Below are positions 11,720 to 23,434 of a stretch of 64,000 bases of DNA, piece after piece. The notes below the pieces were generated by a model. The model was not told the DNA's origin and did no database searches. It saw only the letters and a program-made list of their open reading frames with translations. Both the position numbers and the translations under genes were made by a program. The stretch's first letter is position 1; every line of letters begins with the position of its first letter. This stretch comes from Phyto melanocephala (Eukaryota; Arthropoda; Insecta; Diptera; Rhinophoridae), in the NCBI GenBank assembly GCA_941918925.1, contig OW799236.1, forward strand, positions 17,025,474 to 17,089,473. Reading direction: 5' to 3'.

Positions 11720-14119
11720 TTTTTTTTTATAGCATTTTCAAAAAAAAAGAAGTTATTTACCGCACCCTTCACTTTCTGTCACAATTACTACCTAACGAAA
11801 GGTGATAGCAAATATGTTTTAATTTGGTTAAAAAGCTTTAAAACTAATAGATGAAATCTTTTTTTATATTCATATTTAATAAAACTTATTGTTTTTACCA
11901 ATACAATTAATAGAGTTATAATAATTTACAAATACCTAGTATCAACACAATTAACATCTGATTAATAAAATAAAGAAATTACTAATAACAGTTTTAGGAG
12001 AAGTTGTTCATAAAAAGCCTTGTACCAACTTAGAAGTTGAAAAACATTTTTTAAGCAATCACTTTTCATAAATACCTGGTTCTTTGTATTAAGTTTAGAT
12101 CTTCTGTTTATTAAGGGGTATGGCTACGCTTAATTAACTTTCTTAAAATATTGAATAAATTTTTTTTTAATCAAGGATTACTCCTAAACTATTTAAACAA
12201 AAAATGTTTCAATCTGTAAACACTTAATCCATTTTTAAACGTTTAAATTACAACTTACGTTTTACTAAACCGCACTTCAAATCTTAACTGATTGATAAGC
12301 CATTAATTAATTATTTTTTTGTAAAGAAAAATATCAAACATGCATACATAACCAAAGTATGAAAACGAAGAAACACATACATAAAACACAAGAAAACAAA
12401 AATCAGCTGATCGGATACGGTTCGCCTTATGAATCCGCCTTAGTAAAAGCCAACAAAAAGAGCTAATAAAATGATAACGTTTTCAACACAAACAAACAAA
12501 TGCAAAGTAGTTAAAACAAAATTCGTTACACTTTTAGTACGAGTTTACCTGTTGTCGCGTTAAGTTGTTTTTGCCGGAAAAGAACAGAGACCGAAGAGAA
12601 ATATAAAAAAAAAAATTCAAATAAATAGTAAAAAAAAAACAATTCCAGTGAACGGTTTATTAAAATGGTGAGATAGGTACAAAAGAAAAAATAACAAGAA
12701 TTATAAAATCTAAAATAATAAGAAAAAAATTATAAGAAGCAACAACAACAAGAAAAAAGGTGTAGATACTCCAAGCAAAAGCGGGTTTCATTATTGTAGT
12801 ATTTGGTAATTTTATGTTTTTTATTGTTGTTTAAATATAGAAAATTAAAAGGAGACGATAGTGTACGCAGAAAAAATAACTGAAGTGAAAATAATTTAAG
12901 AAAAATGCAATAAATTAATACAACACATAGGTATACCTACCTTCACACAAACACTCACTGTTTGTTGGCTTAAACAGACACTAACATAATTAAAAACCCC
13001 TCAAACAACAAGTGGCCTTTTTATAAAATAAAAAAAATGTACCTATACAAAAATAATTTAAACAAAAATATAACAGTATGCGATAAAGTGAGTGAGTGTT
13101 TAGTAAGCAATCAGAGTGTTGTTTAAATGGTTGCAACAAAAAATGCAACCAGGAAGTGCATTCGGCCAAAGTAACCTGTTGAAAAATGTTGTGAATTGAC
13201 CTATTTACGTAACCTGTTTTAAAATCTACAACATCATAACTACGTATTTATATTCAACAAGTTAAAAAAAAACTGGGATTAACCGTTTTTATTACATTTT
13301 TCTAAACAACTCCAGGCTCTCTAAAGAAAAAAGAAAATCACAAATTAACTTGTTTTAAATTTTATAATAAGTGTTAATTTATTTATCAAATAGGTACCTA
13401 CTAGCTTAGCTTTTGTAAAATAAAAAAAAATATTTTACATTTGTGTTAAAAATTTAGCAATTTTTCTTGTTAATTGGCACTATACTCAATTTCTCCAAAA
13501 GAATAACGAAAAATATAAACCAAAAGAGAGTGTTAAACCTACCAATAGTAACATTTAAGTAAATAGTTAGAAATTGAGTATAAAATAGCATAGAACATGT
13601 AGCAGTGCATTCACCTTAAAACCAGCCTGCTAGAGACAAGAATTAGAAAGAACGTAATGAACATAATAGAAAAACAATCAGAGTAATATACGAGGCTAGC
13701 CTGAAAAGTGTTTTTAATTGAAAAATAAGAATATATATTTGAATGTAAAAATACAAAGTTAAAATACCAGATGTTTAATTTTTTTTTGACAAATGTGTTA
13801 AGACTTGATGATTATCTTAATTAAAAATAAGTTTTCCTACATAAGACTATTAGTTCCACTTTACACAGAACGAAAAATAATCCCCTGATAAATTTATTTC
13901 ATCTTTAGAAAAACTAACAATATTTTTAAACTATTTTTTATAGATGGGGTTTAACATTCATGATGATAAAAAATTATAATTAACGTATACATACCGAAAT
14001 CCCTGCTTAAAACTATCAGGTTATGTATTTTTGATGTTTCGCTGAGTAAACCCATTAACATAAAAACAGGCTTTATTACTTTATGTAAGTTAATTAGTTT
14101 CAATGGGCAGCAGCTCATT
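11720..14119. other. AT-rich region, possible untranslated exon sequence
   Basis: No coding frame is convincing. The stretch near 12540-12670 is less AT-rich (TTGTCGCGTTAAGTTG, GACCGAAGAGAA) and ends AAATG|GTGAGA, which could be an untranslated exon and donor. This is compositional impression only. The remainder holds homopolymer runs and nothing recognised. Confidence 0.35.
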
Positions 14120-14570
14120 TCTCGTGAATTTATTTTTGTTTGGAAATTTAAGGAAAAACAACGAAGCAGTGCATTTTGATGCTCATATCTCAGTTTCAAA
14201 CTTTTCTCAAAAATATTTTTTCAAGGCTACGACTTGTAATTTCATGTCACTAGCATGCCCATAAATTAAGAGCTGGAAAAACTTGATATCTTTAAATAAA
14301 TATTTATTTTTTAAATATTTTGTGCCTATGCTTAATGACCGATTTGTCCAAAATTTTTAACAAATATCCCTAAAGGCATATTATATATATAAACTGTAAT
14401 AATCATGTCTATACATTATCCTAGGGTTGAAAAATTTAATAATTATCATAAAAATATGGGGACAAAACAGAGGCAGTCGAGTTTAGTTGCTTATATCTCA
14501 GCAAGTTTTAAGGCGATTTAGCTGGATTTCACTAGGGATTATTATTGAAATTTTCAAAAGACTGATAGTA
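14120..14570 (-). mobile_element. INE-1/DINE-1-like fragment, minus strand
   Basis: Plus-strand reading shows GCTCATATCTCAGTTTC, TATCCTAGGGTTGAAAAAT and TGCTTATATCTCAGCAAG. These are the reverse complement of interior blocks of the complete element at 27795-28937. Both ends are lost and divergence is high. Confidence 0.65.
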
Positions 14571-15139
14571 CATACAAGCCTGTGTAATATGTATCGGATT
14601 CTAAAAGTTAATTTCAATCTACACACGGCCATAAGATGTAAAAAAATGAAAATTTACTTCAAATTATATGTTGATATACGTTTCAGCACCAAAAGTGCAA
14701 ATATAACAAAGAGATGTTCAGTAAAGTACTCATCGTCCACGTCATTCCAATTTCAACAGAAGTCATTTTAAGGCACTTTTAGTGGCCTGTATCCAGTAAT
14801 GACCGCTTTTGGGTACTCAAAACGTAATCTAGGCAGATTTATCACAAATCGTTTTCTCTTTTTAATCATATTGCGCCCGATTTTGTAGTTTTTTAGAAAG
14901 CAGGGTTTCTCTTTTATTTGTCCGTGGCTGTGAAAGAAAATCAGCTGTTTATCCCTCAAGGAACTAACGCCAACACTACGCTTAAACTATGTCCACTTTT
15001 TGACAGTTCTGATATTTCCATATTTGTCAGCTTCTTTATTACCCTTTATATCCTTATAACTAGGGACCCACTAGACTAAAGACCCGATAGATATCTTGCT
15101 TTTCCTCTAGCCAACTCTAAATTTCTTGTTAATATTCAA
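14571..15139. other. Spacer without recognised content
   Basis: There is no gene. Short open frames (for example 14768-14959, minus) have no family-like motifs. Confidence 0.45.
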
Positions 15140-15408
15140 CTAGCCAAGCCCGGCGCGCATTGCTACGCTCCTTAATGAATAAAAATGCATTCTGAATTTT
15201 AATTGAATATCAAGTGCAAGAAGCTATTATTCATAACTTTTTTATGGGCGTGGTACTGCCCACTTTTCTTATCACGAAACTGTATAGCCATGACAGCTCA
15301 ATATGTGTGCAAAGTTTCAGAAAAATCGGTAAAGTTCAAGTAGCTGAAATTTATAACTTTTTTCGGTTTCGGAGTCTATAGCTTACACACATACAGACAG
15401 AGTTTCAA
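15140..15408 (-). mobile_element. Short Helitron, copy B (one monomer)
   Basis: The CTAG end sits at 15140 after AATATTCAA, followed by the conserved terminal hairpin region (CCCGGCGCGCATTGCTACGC). A single 121-bp monomer is then fused, through a deletion, to the head block CGGTTTCGGAGTCTATAGC, ending at GAGTTTCA near 15408. The terminal TCTATATATA is missing, so the 5' end is truncated or replaced. Confidence 0.75.
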
Positions 15409-16038
15409 GTTTGCGGAATAGTATTTTTATGGCCATAATTTTATCCTCAGTTATGCTATTATGATCTGGCAGCCTAAGAAATAGTCTTAAATTAAGCTAA
15501 AAATATACTACACTCGACCATTCTTTGTTATCTTGGCCCCAACTGAGTCTAAAAATTTTTAATTCGATTCTTATTATGATTGATCATAGCGTTTTGTCGT
15601 ACTGAAGTAAGTTTATAACTTTGTACAGATATTTAATTTTTAAACCTTCATAGATCGAAAGACATGACGTTTTATCATATATATTTACCTTTATATATTA
15701 ATTTTGGTTTATTCACAAGCAACTTAGACCACAGAAGATTTACGAGTTTATTTCCAGAGTTTAGGAGAATTAATTTATTTAGATTAAGTTTATGTTTTAC
15801 GACAACGTTGTGATTCCAAACAAATGAAAAATTATTATAAATTGCAATTTAGCGATTTGTTTATTTTAAAGAAATTTTTCCTACCATCCTCGTATTAGAT
15901 GGCCAGACAGATAGACAGTCTGACGGGTGTATAGATGTATGAGTTTAAGTTGTACAAGTGTTTTTAATAAATGTTAGAAATAATAACAAGGCCTAAACAA
16001 ATAGTTAAAAAATCTCGTTACTGTTGTTTTTCACTCTG
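15409..16038. other. Spacer with a trace of DINE sequence
   Basis: A CAGACAGATAGACAGTCTGACGG stretch near 15903 recalls the variable rich-in-CAGACGG block of DINE elements, but no other landmark is present. No gene is seen. Confidence 0.35.
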
Positions 16039-16046
16039 TTACGAAG
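16039..16046. repeat. 8-bp target-site duplication (left) of the hAT element
   Basis: TTACGAAG here is repeated exactly at 17147-17154 on the other side of the element. Confidence 0.9.
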
Positions 16047-17146
16047 CATAGCTGCCAGATAAAATAGGGGCAAAATCGTCTAATTTGGGGAAAAAAATCG
16101 TCAAAATCGTCAAATAGTTTACTCAAATCGTCATAAAAACGTCAAAATAAAAAAAACGCATTTTTCCAAACAAAACATTTTTTATTTAATGCATAACATA
16201 ACAAACTTTTTAAATCCAAAGAGATCAATGGTTTTATTAGACCCTTTTAAGTTAAGAACATGACAATAAATATAATACAATTTAGAATTAATTTCGAAAA
16301 ATAAATATTAATATGTATATAAATACAAAAAATAATAAATAATGAATTGGCTGCATCTAATTCAGACTAATTGACAAATAATTATAATCATTTTTTTTCT
16401 AAAGTTTCTACCGATTAAGGTAGCTTTAGGTAAGCGTAAGACGAGCACAACACCAAAATAAACTACATCGTTTCGCTTCTTAGCCCATAAATTTATTTCT
16501 GGATCTGCAAACCAGTCTTCCTTAATTTTCTTCTTCTTGTTGGTTACCTGTGAAAAACACCATTAAAATTTCATTTTAGCTATTACAAAGTTTTGTATAA
16601 AAAATGGATGAAATTTCTACTTACAGAGGAAGAGCTGCTAGAATTTTCATCATCTTGGTTTTCTATTGAAAATATAATGTTTGATTTTTAAGGTTTTAAT
16701 GTATAATTAAAAAGAACTTACCATTTTGTTGAAGTATTTAAGCATATTAATTTGTCACTTAAATAATTTAAATAAATTTACTTAAAAAACTAAAATTGTT
16801 TTAAACGCATTTCCAAATTTATATTTGTTCGTGTTGTAGGTATCAGTTGATAATATGTGGCATATAATATGTTAAAAATGTACAAAGTGGAAAAATTACT
16901 CACACAAACACATTAAATAATGATCGATGTATCTATTTCACTCTGTTCTATTATTAATAACATAAAAAACCGTTACAAATTATTTTTATTTAGTTTAAGG
17001 TTGATATAAAAGTAATGAAAAATGGTGCAAACTTGAATTCTTGAAAATCGTCAAAAACATAGCATAAATCGTCAAATCGTCAACATGTAATTTTTAGCAC
17101 GTAAAATCGTCAAAATGACGATAAATCGTCAAATCTGGCAGCTATG
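16047..17146 (-). mobile_element. hAT-superfamily deletion derivative (1.1 kb)
   Basis: The element is bounded by exact 8-bp duplications TTACGAAG and inverted ends CATAGCTGCCAGAT, both typical of hAT transposons. Subterminal zones carry AAATCGTCAAA-type repeats, at least four on the left and five on the right. These resemble transposase-binding arrays. The interior keeps minus-strand exon-like pieces with good splice sites that look like the start of a BED-finger transposase. The DDE catalytic core and C-terminal hAT domain are absent, so it is non-autonomous. Confidence 0.85.
16362..16662 (-). pseudogene. Residual N-terminal exons of a hAT transposase
   Basis: Two minus-strand exons join in frame. 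Exon b (16625-16662, acceptor TTTCAATAG, donor GTAAGT) encodes NQDDENSSSSSS. Exon c (16362-16547, acceptor TTTTTCACAG) encodes 61 residues beginning VTNKKKKIKEDWFADPEI and continuing NLWAKKRNDVVYFGVV, then a stop. The W..DPE...W.KK..D.VY pattern is what I expect at the start of a BED zinc finger in hAT transposases, but the expected CxxC cysteines appear as FGVV. A possible first exon ends at 16723 (MLKYFNKM then GTAAG), but its phase does not fit exon b. The rest of the transposase is deleted. This is inference from motif shape. Confidence 0.5.
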
Positions 17147-17154
17147 TTACGAAG
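17147..17154. repeat. 8-bp target-site duplication (right) of the hAT element
   Basis: TTACGAAG, identical to 16039-16046. Confidence 0.9.
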
Positions 17155-18465
17155 AGCTGAACTCTAGAGAGAGTTTTTATCAGAGAGCATAAAAAGGTAT
17201 GATGAAAATGTTGTGAGAGTGATAATTTTATTAGCAGTAAAGCAGGTTAGTGAGTATAATTCAAAATGTTTTGTAGTAAAAGATTTTAAGAAATTTGCGG
17301 AAATTCTATAAATGTAGAAAGTCTTTGATATTTTACAAAATACATAAAATTTAATTCTGAATTCCTACCAACTGTCTAAACATTTTTTAACCCCCCCAAT
17401 ACTGTTTTTACATGTAGGTACAACTTCTTCTCACATTTCTAAGAGCCAGTGTTGAGAACAGACTCATCTGCTGCAACATTGAAACATTTTTGCATTAAAC
17501 GACACGACAGTCTAAGTCAAACGTACAGACATTGACTACGTAGGAACGATTTTTTACACAATTTCTTAATTTTTTTAAATAAAAAAAGAAGAAAAAAAAC
17601 AGAAAATACTTGTAAATACAACAAATTCGCACAAAACGCCAGGTGCAATAACTTGTAACAAACTGGATGCATAAAACAAAAACAACAGCCCAACACATCA
17701 CCGTGTTCAATGTAACACGAAAAGGCAAGAACCAGTAAATAAATACATAAATAAAAAAAAAGTTATAAGCCAAGAATTGAGTGCGTGAAAACGTTGCATG
17801 CCTCATAAGTATTTAAAAAAAGATAACAAAAACAACAACAACAAAATTAAATATAATATAAAATTCAATTAATAAAATGCAATTTTCAATACCGGTTGGC
17901 TTGAAACCAAAACGCATAAAAACTGAAAAAAATAGTCTTTTAAAGAAACCTTTTAACTAAAAAAATTTAACGGAAAAATCAAAGATGGTTTTAAATAAAA
18001 CAAATTGGAAAAAAATTATTCAAATGTAAAAAAATTTAATTACAAATTAATTAGTTTAACAATAACAAAGTTAAAACAACTTCAAGACCATTAAGTTCAA
18101 TGTTTATAAAAATCTTTGTTTCGTATTAATTATTTTTAAAACTTTTTTTCATTTGTAGTGTATGACATCTTAAAAAAAATTTTAAATTATTGTGCTTATT
18201 GAGAGATTAAAAAGAAAAACGTGATTTTTACAAAAAAATTAAAATAATAATACAAAAGAAAGGTGAGTTTAGTAATTTATTTTTATTTATTTTTTTTCGT
18301 TTTAAATTACCAAAAGTTGAACTCTTACGATATGCTTTTTAACATTCCAGTAAATACTTTTAAATTTCAGCAGATTTAAAAAAAATATGTACAAACATGC
18401 TACATTCACAAGTATGAACATCCATTGATACTAATATAAATACATATGTATGTGTATACGTACTT
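17155..18465 (+). other. Possible untranslated exon and spacer
   Basis: A less AT-rich stretch near 17440-17530 (AACAGACTCATCTGCTGC, CGACACGACAGTCTAAG) precedes A-rich, CAA-repeat sequence of 5'-UTR character. This ends at AAAGAAAG|GTGAGTTT near 18261, a good donor. It could be a non-coding first exon of a gene outside the window. No coding is seen, so this stays weak. Confidence 0.25.
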
Positions 18466-18525
18466 AAAGGCTATAATACACGGCATGTTTTCTTCATACA
18501 AAAACTGTCGTGTATTAGCTGCTTT
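18466..18525. mobile_element. Minimal 60-bp derivative of the AATACACGGCATG MITE
   Basis: AAAGGCTATAATACACGG followed by CATGTTTT is closed by an imperfect inverse (AAAACTGTCGTGTATT...GCTTT) after a 9-bp centre. The ends match the 311-bp MITE at 38188-38498. Confidence 0.65.
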
Positions 18526-18855
18526 CCGATTACATATTTGTGTATGACTTTTAAATAAATAATTTTAAGGAGTCTTTAATTAAGTGAATAAAATCTGTAG
18601 GCTTGTAGCAAAAATTTATATATGATTTATAATTAGAAAGTATTCAGTCTCAAAACAAGTCGTATTCTTTATGTTAAAATGTTACTGATAAACTATAAGC
18701 GGGGCTTCCAATAAGTGCGACTTGATATTGACAGTTTTCGTTTGTCATTATGTTTCTGTTAATTTATTGTTAACTAGCTAACTCGATGTGCTTCGGTACA
18801 CTAGCCAGGAAATTTTTATTGTTTTATATGTATTTTTTTATGTTTTATATATGTA

Positions 18856-19586
18856 CTAGCCAAACCCGGCGCGCGTTGCTACGCCCCTTAATGAATAAAA
18901 ATGCATTCTGAATTTTAATTGAATATCAAGTGCAAGAAGTAAAAAATTTTAACTTTTTTTATGGGCGTGGCACTGCCCACTTTTTTAATCACGAAACTGT
19001 ATAGACATGACAGCTCAATATGTGTGCAAAGTTTCAGAAAAATCGGTGAAGTTCAAGTAGCTGAAAATAATAATTTTCTTATGGGCGTGACACTGCCCAC
19101 TATTCTAATCACGAAACTGTAGAGTCTTGACAGCTCAATATGTTTGCAAAGTTAAAGAAAAGTCGGTCCAGTGCAAGTACCTCAAAATTATAACTTTTTT
19201 TATGGGCGTGGCCCTGCCCACTTTTCTTATCATGAAATTATATAGGCATGACAGCTCAATATGTGTGCAAAGTTTCAGAAAAATCGATCTAGTGCAAGTA
19301 GCTAAAAATGATAACTTATTTTTTATGGGCGTGGCACTGCCCTCTTTTCTAATCACAAAATTATATTATCATGAGAGCTCAATATGTGTGCAAAGTTTCA
19401 GAAAAATCGGTCAAGTGCAAGTATCAAAAATGATAACTTATTTTTTACCACCCATAAGCACTCCCTGGAATGTGTACAAAAACTTGCCAAAGTTTGAGTC
19501 CGATCGGCTTTACGGTTTCGGAGTCTATAGCTAACACACACACACACACACACACACAGTTTCACTTTTATATATATAGAAGAAGA
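18856..19586 (-). mobile_element. Non-autonomous Helitron, copy C
   Basis: The CTAG end is at 18856 after ATGTA. Four monomers of about 120 bp follow, then the CCACCCATAAGCACTCCC head, an AC microsatellite (written on plus) and CACTTTTATATATATAGA. The exact TC end is ambiguous: 19580, or 19586, where an A|T insertion site results. It abuts the repeat at 19587-19860. Confidence 0.85.
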
Positions 19587-19860
19587 TATGCGATAACATG
19601 TCCCCTGCTCCGATCATAACCATTTTGTCTCGAATAATGATTTTGTTATAAAAGTAACTCGTACAAAGTTTGAGGTGAATAATTGCTATAGTTCTCAAAA
19701 TATGTTCTAAAATGTGCTCAATTTATATGTAGGGTACCACGCCCACCTAAAAAATAACACAAAAATATATCCATTGACCTTTCTGAGAATAGACCTAGAG
19801 CATTTGTAAAAAAAATTTAGAAATTGAATAAGTAGTTTTGAAGAAAACTTTTAACATACA
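19587..19860 (-). repeat. Interspersed repeat, inverted copy of 10785-11070
   Basis: The blocks CTGCTCCGATCATAACC, AAAGTAACTCGTACAAAG, GCTATAGTTCTCAAAATATG and AGAAATTGAATAAGTAG align in reverse with 10785-11070. The family is not recognised. Confidence 0.6.
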
Positions 19861-22585
19861 AACATATATTTCCTCTTTATCATGTTAGTATAGATTATTC
19901 AAGCACATAACAGAAAATCACATTCACAGCCAATAGAATGGTTCAGTAGCTGCAATCGAACTTTTCATTTGTGATTATAAAATTTCTATTGTAAAAATCC
20001 TAGTTTATTGGTGCTGACTACATATTTATATTCGGAAACGAAATTCTGTAGATATAACCGTAAAATTCTACAATCGCAACTAAACTATGCGATTGGCAAC
20101 AATTGCAGTACTTCCAACCGATACTGTTTACTCTGTGTAATTACAATGCCAAGTTGCACAATTAGACAGTGCGTACGAAAGAATGTTGAGTAGCATGTGT
20201 TCTTTTAAGTTGCTTCTTTATATCGGCCAAAAGCATTGCCGACACATGTACAGTCGATTCTTAGCCGTGCAATAGAACTCGAAATATTTCCGGGATGAAC
20301 AGGAATACTTTTATCTTTATAGAAAATTTATCAGAAGCTGCTAACTGTTGTCCTAACCGGTCACTGCAATAAAAGATGGTTTAGTGTGAAATGACAGGGA
20401 GATGCCTACTTTTTCACTGTCCGGCGCTTATCGTTAAACCCTGATTAGCTGTCTCTTGGCATTTTCTTTTCATGATGTAAGGGTTAAAATGGCATTTTCT
20501 AGAGGCCTCAAATTGCTCTCACTCTTTCTAATATATCTTTTATTTCATTATTTTTTTCAAACAGCAGATAATTTGTGATATATCGCCACTATTTGTTGCC
20601 TCTCCAGGACAGGTAAGGACAGGCTGTCCTTACACCTTACCTGGATATATTCTATTCGTACAAGATCAATTTAATGATTATATGAAATTTAGTTTGTTCG
20701 CTGGATTAGGATTTCTTATCATTGGAAGAGGCAAACACTAAATTTTAGCTTTGAGTGAATGTCTTTCATTGGCATAACTAGCCCATTCTGGTAGTGCAAT
20801 GCACACACACAACATATCCATCCACCCCCTTAATTAAAAAAATTATCAATTTCAATATAATATATGTACATCTAAATTTAACTTAGTTTAAGATTTTTAA
20901 ATATAAAATTTGTTAAGCTTTTGCCACCCAAAAATGTTATTTAATTTATTTGGAGTACTCCTCATTCCTTAAAAAGCATACTTTTCACTCGTTTATTATT
21001 CATGGTGTACATTGAATAATGCTTACCCCCCATTAGGTTTAATGCATCTAAAAAGTTACTGTTTGGTTCGGTTTTAAGACCGGTGTCATTATCAATGGTT
21101 ACAATTGAAAGACAACCGATTACTTTTGTATTTCCAGCAAGACGATATTGTGTTGCACTCTTGGTATTGGCACAATCGGTATTTTACAAAAACGGGTTTG
21201 GTTATGGATGGTTATCTCTCGTATTGAGCGCACAACATGCCAACTGGGCATAAGTGTATACCTGTCAAATAATCCAGGCCATAGCTTTGCGTAATATTCG
21301 CCTTACGCAGTAAGTAGTAGTACCACAAGCATTGCTACCAAAGATGATATAAACAGTAAGTAGAAAGGATTAGAAAAGTATTATTACCTAAAAACATAAA
21401 TTGATCCAACTTTTTTACTGTTGAAAAAAAACAGAAGGCATAACCTTAAAAAATGTTGAGTCACTTGTAAAATTGCTAAATTCCCACTTCATTAAAAGAG
21501 GTATACGATTTATATAGCGAATATCCAGTCGAAAATACTACCTTTCGTATGTCTCCATGCCCACATGCGAATAAGGTAAGCGAATAAAGTCGACACTGCT
21601 TAAAAAAAAGACTAAATAAAATCTAACACCACCAAGACATAATAATTATGTTATTTTATTTATGTTTCAAAGCATTTGTGGAATACGATTATATGTTGTA
21701 TTAGAGAGCGTTTGACAAGTTGGGTTTAATCATTAAAATATATCTTTCAAATCTTGATATGTATGTCAATGATGACATATTTTGGTGTTATTATCATAAA
21801 TATGTAATAAAATTGATTTCATCAGACAATAGCTTCTATTCAAATTAATTCATAATTTAACTTAACAATAACTTCTCTATTTGTAAAAGTAAATAAGCGA
21901 AAACGGCGAGTGACTAAAGTGAAACTTATTTTCTTTTAACACAGAAACCTTCGTTGTTTATTTCATTTCTTTTTTTAAAAACAAATTTTTACTTAAACGA
22001 AATCTTTGTTTCGTTTTTTTCTTTAAAGTAAATTCGCAACGAATTTCATTTAATTTATTTTAAATATTTTTAGAAACCAAAAGAAAAAAGTTTTGTTTAA
22101 TTAAGCTTTAGTTAACCTTAAATTTTATTTGCTACTACTTATCTTACGTTTCTTAGCTGCCTTCCTCTTTAGCCGCTGATTATCGTCGACCTCATTATCA
22201 TTAAGTTTAGCTTTATTGACTTAAATTCCGTTTAAAAACCGGCTTTTGCATAATTAGAAATTTCTTCTATTTTGGTGTTGGTGCAAAGCTCTCTTATTAA
22301 ATTTGTTTTTGTTCTGGCTATTGGATTTAACGATACTCTTTTTGTTTTTTTTCTCTCATTGATAAGAGTTATAATAAATCAGTGTTACGAATACTGCTTA
22401 ATAATTCAGAAAATTACTGCATATAAATAAATAGTTTTTAAAATATTTTCTATTAATTTGGACTTTGTTTCTATACAAAGTATTTACTAAAAATGTTCTG
22501 TTAAATAGTAAACCAATTTTTTGTTTCACCAACTTATATACTTATTTGTTATAGGTATAGACATGTGAAGCGTTTTTAATTGCTT
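19861..22585. other. Spacer with no recognised gene
   Basis: An imperfect hairpin (TCCAGGACAGGTAAGGACAG...CTTACACCTTACCTGGA) occupies about 20603-20646. A short stretch near 21135-21180 translates to FQQDDIVLH-like residues but has no other mariner context. AT-rich runs fill the rest. No coding frame is convincing. Confidence 0.4.
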
Positions 22586-23434
22586 TTATACCCTTCACAC
22601 AGTGAAAAAGGGTATATATAGGTTTGTCATTTCGTGTGAAATTTCTACAATTTTGATTTCCGACCCCATAAAGTATATATTTTCTGAAAGCTTATGAATA
22701 GGGGAGTCGATTAAGCCCTGTCGGTCTGTCAGTCTGTCCGTCAGACCGTCTGTCCGTGTGTATGTTGAAATCAACTTTTTGAAGCCCCCCGACATAGGTT
22801 GGACCCGGGTAAGGTATTAAAATATCAGAAATATTCGGGAGTAGATCGGTATTGAAAATCAGAAACATCGGTACATAAACAACTGAGATATGAGCAAAAA
22901 CCCACGACCACCTCGATTTTTTTTTCACAAAAACAACATTACAACAACAACATACATACATACAAACGTGTATACTGGTTAGAGAAAACGTGGCATCGAA
23001 TCCCAGCTGAGCCAAAAAAAAATTTTTTTTAATTTTTTTAAAATTTTTTTTTAAATTTTTTGTTTTTTTTTTTTTATTTTTTATTTAATATATTATTTAT
23101 ATTTTTATTATTTTTTTTTTAATTTTTTTTTTAATTTATTTTTTTATTTTTTTTGTTTTATATATAATAATTATAATTATATATAATAATTTTTTTTTTA
23201 TTTTTTTTTAAATTTTTTTTTTTAAATTTTTTTTTATTTATTTTTTTTTTTTTTCGTTTTTTTTTAACATACATACGTGAATTTATAATTTTACAATGGA
23301 ATGTTTTTATATATGTATGTACGTATTTCATATGGGATGAATGGTGACACCAACTACTGTTATTTCATGACTACACGTTGTGAAGGGTATATAAGATTCG
23401 GCACGGCCGAATATAGCGCTCTTACTAGTTTTTT
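22586..23434 (+). mobile_element. INE-1/DINE-1-like element, subfamily a, near complete
   Basis: The 5' end is TTTATACCCTTCACAC closing on AAAGGGTATA as a small hairpin. It is followed by CCGACCCCATAAAGTATA, a block of TCTGTC/CGTC repeats and TGTATGTTGAAATCAAC. The centre has a tRNA T-arm-like sentence (GGCATCGAATCCCAGCTGAG) followed by about 240 bp of T/A homopolymer. The 3' end is GAAGGGTATATAAGATTCGG to CGCTCTTACTAGTTTT. The copies at 40257-40932, 42081-42938 and 51397-52997 share this layout. There is no coding. Confidence 0.85.

Noticed and set aside
12600..12670. Possible first exon ending AAATG|GTGAGA
   Set aside because: Only composition and one donor-like site support it. Kept as a note in the spacer entry, not as a gene.
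19127..19534. Open frames of 60-135 codons inside Helitrons (also 26346-26651, 50263-50562, 52440-52670)
   Set aside because: They recur because the 121-bp monomer repeats the same sentence. They have no protein-like composition and depend on the array.
21135..21250. FQQDDIVLH-like residues suggesting a third mariner lineage
   Set aside because: Only one short block is present, with no neighbouring mariner motif in any frame; chance cannot be excluded.
22692..23015. 107-codon minus-strand frame over the DINE head
   Set aside because: It reads through the hairpin and CAGACGG repeats of a non-coding DINE; the same frame breaks in sister copies.
23010..23270. Homopolymer T/A tract as a possible telomere, centromere or low-quality sequence
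   Set aside because: The same type of tract occurs at the same place in three other DINE copies, so it is part of the element.
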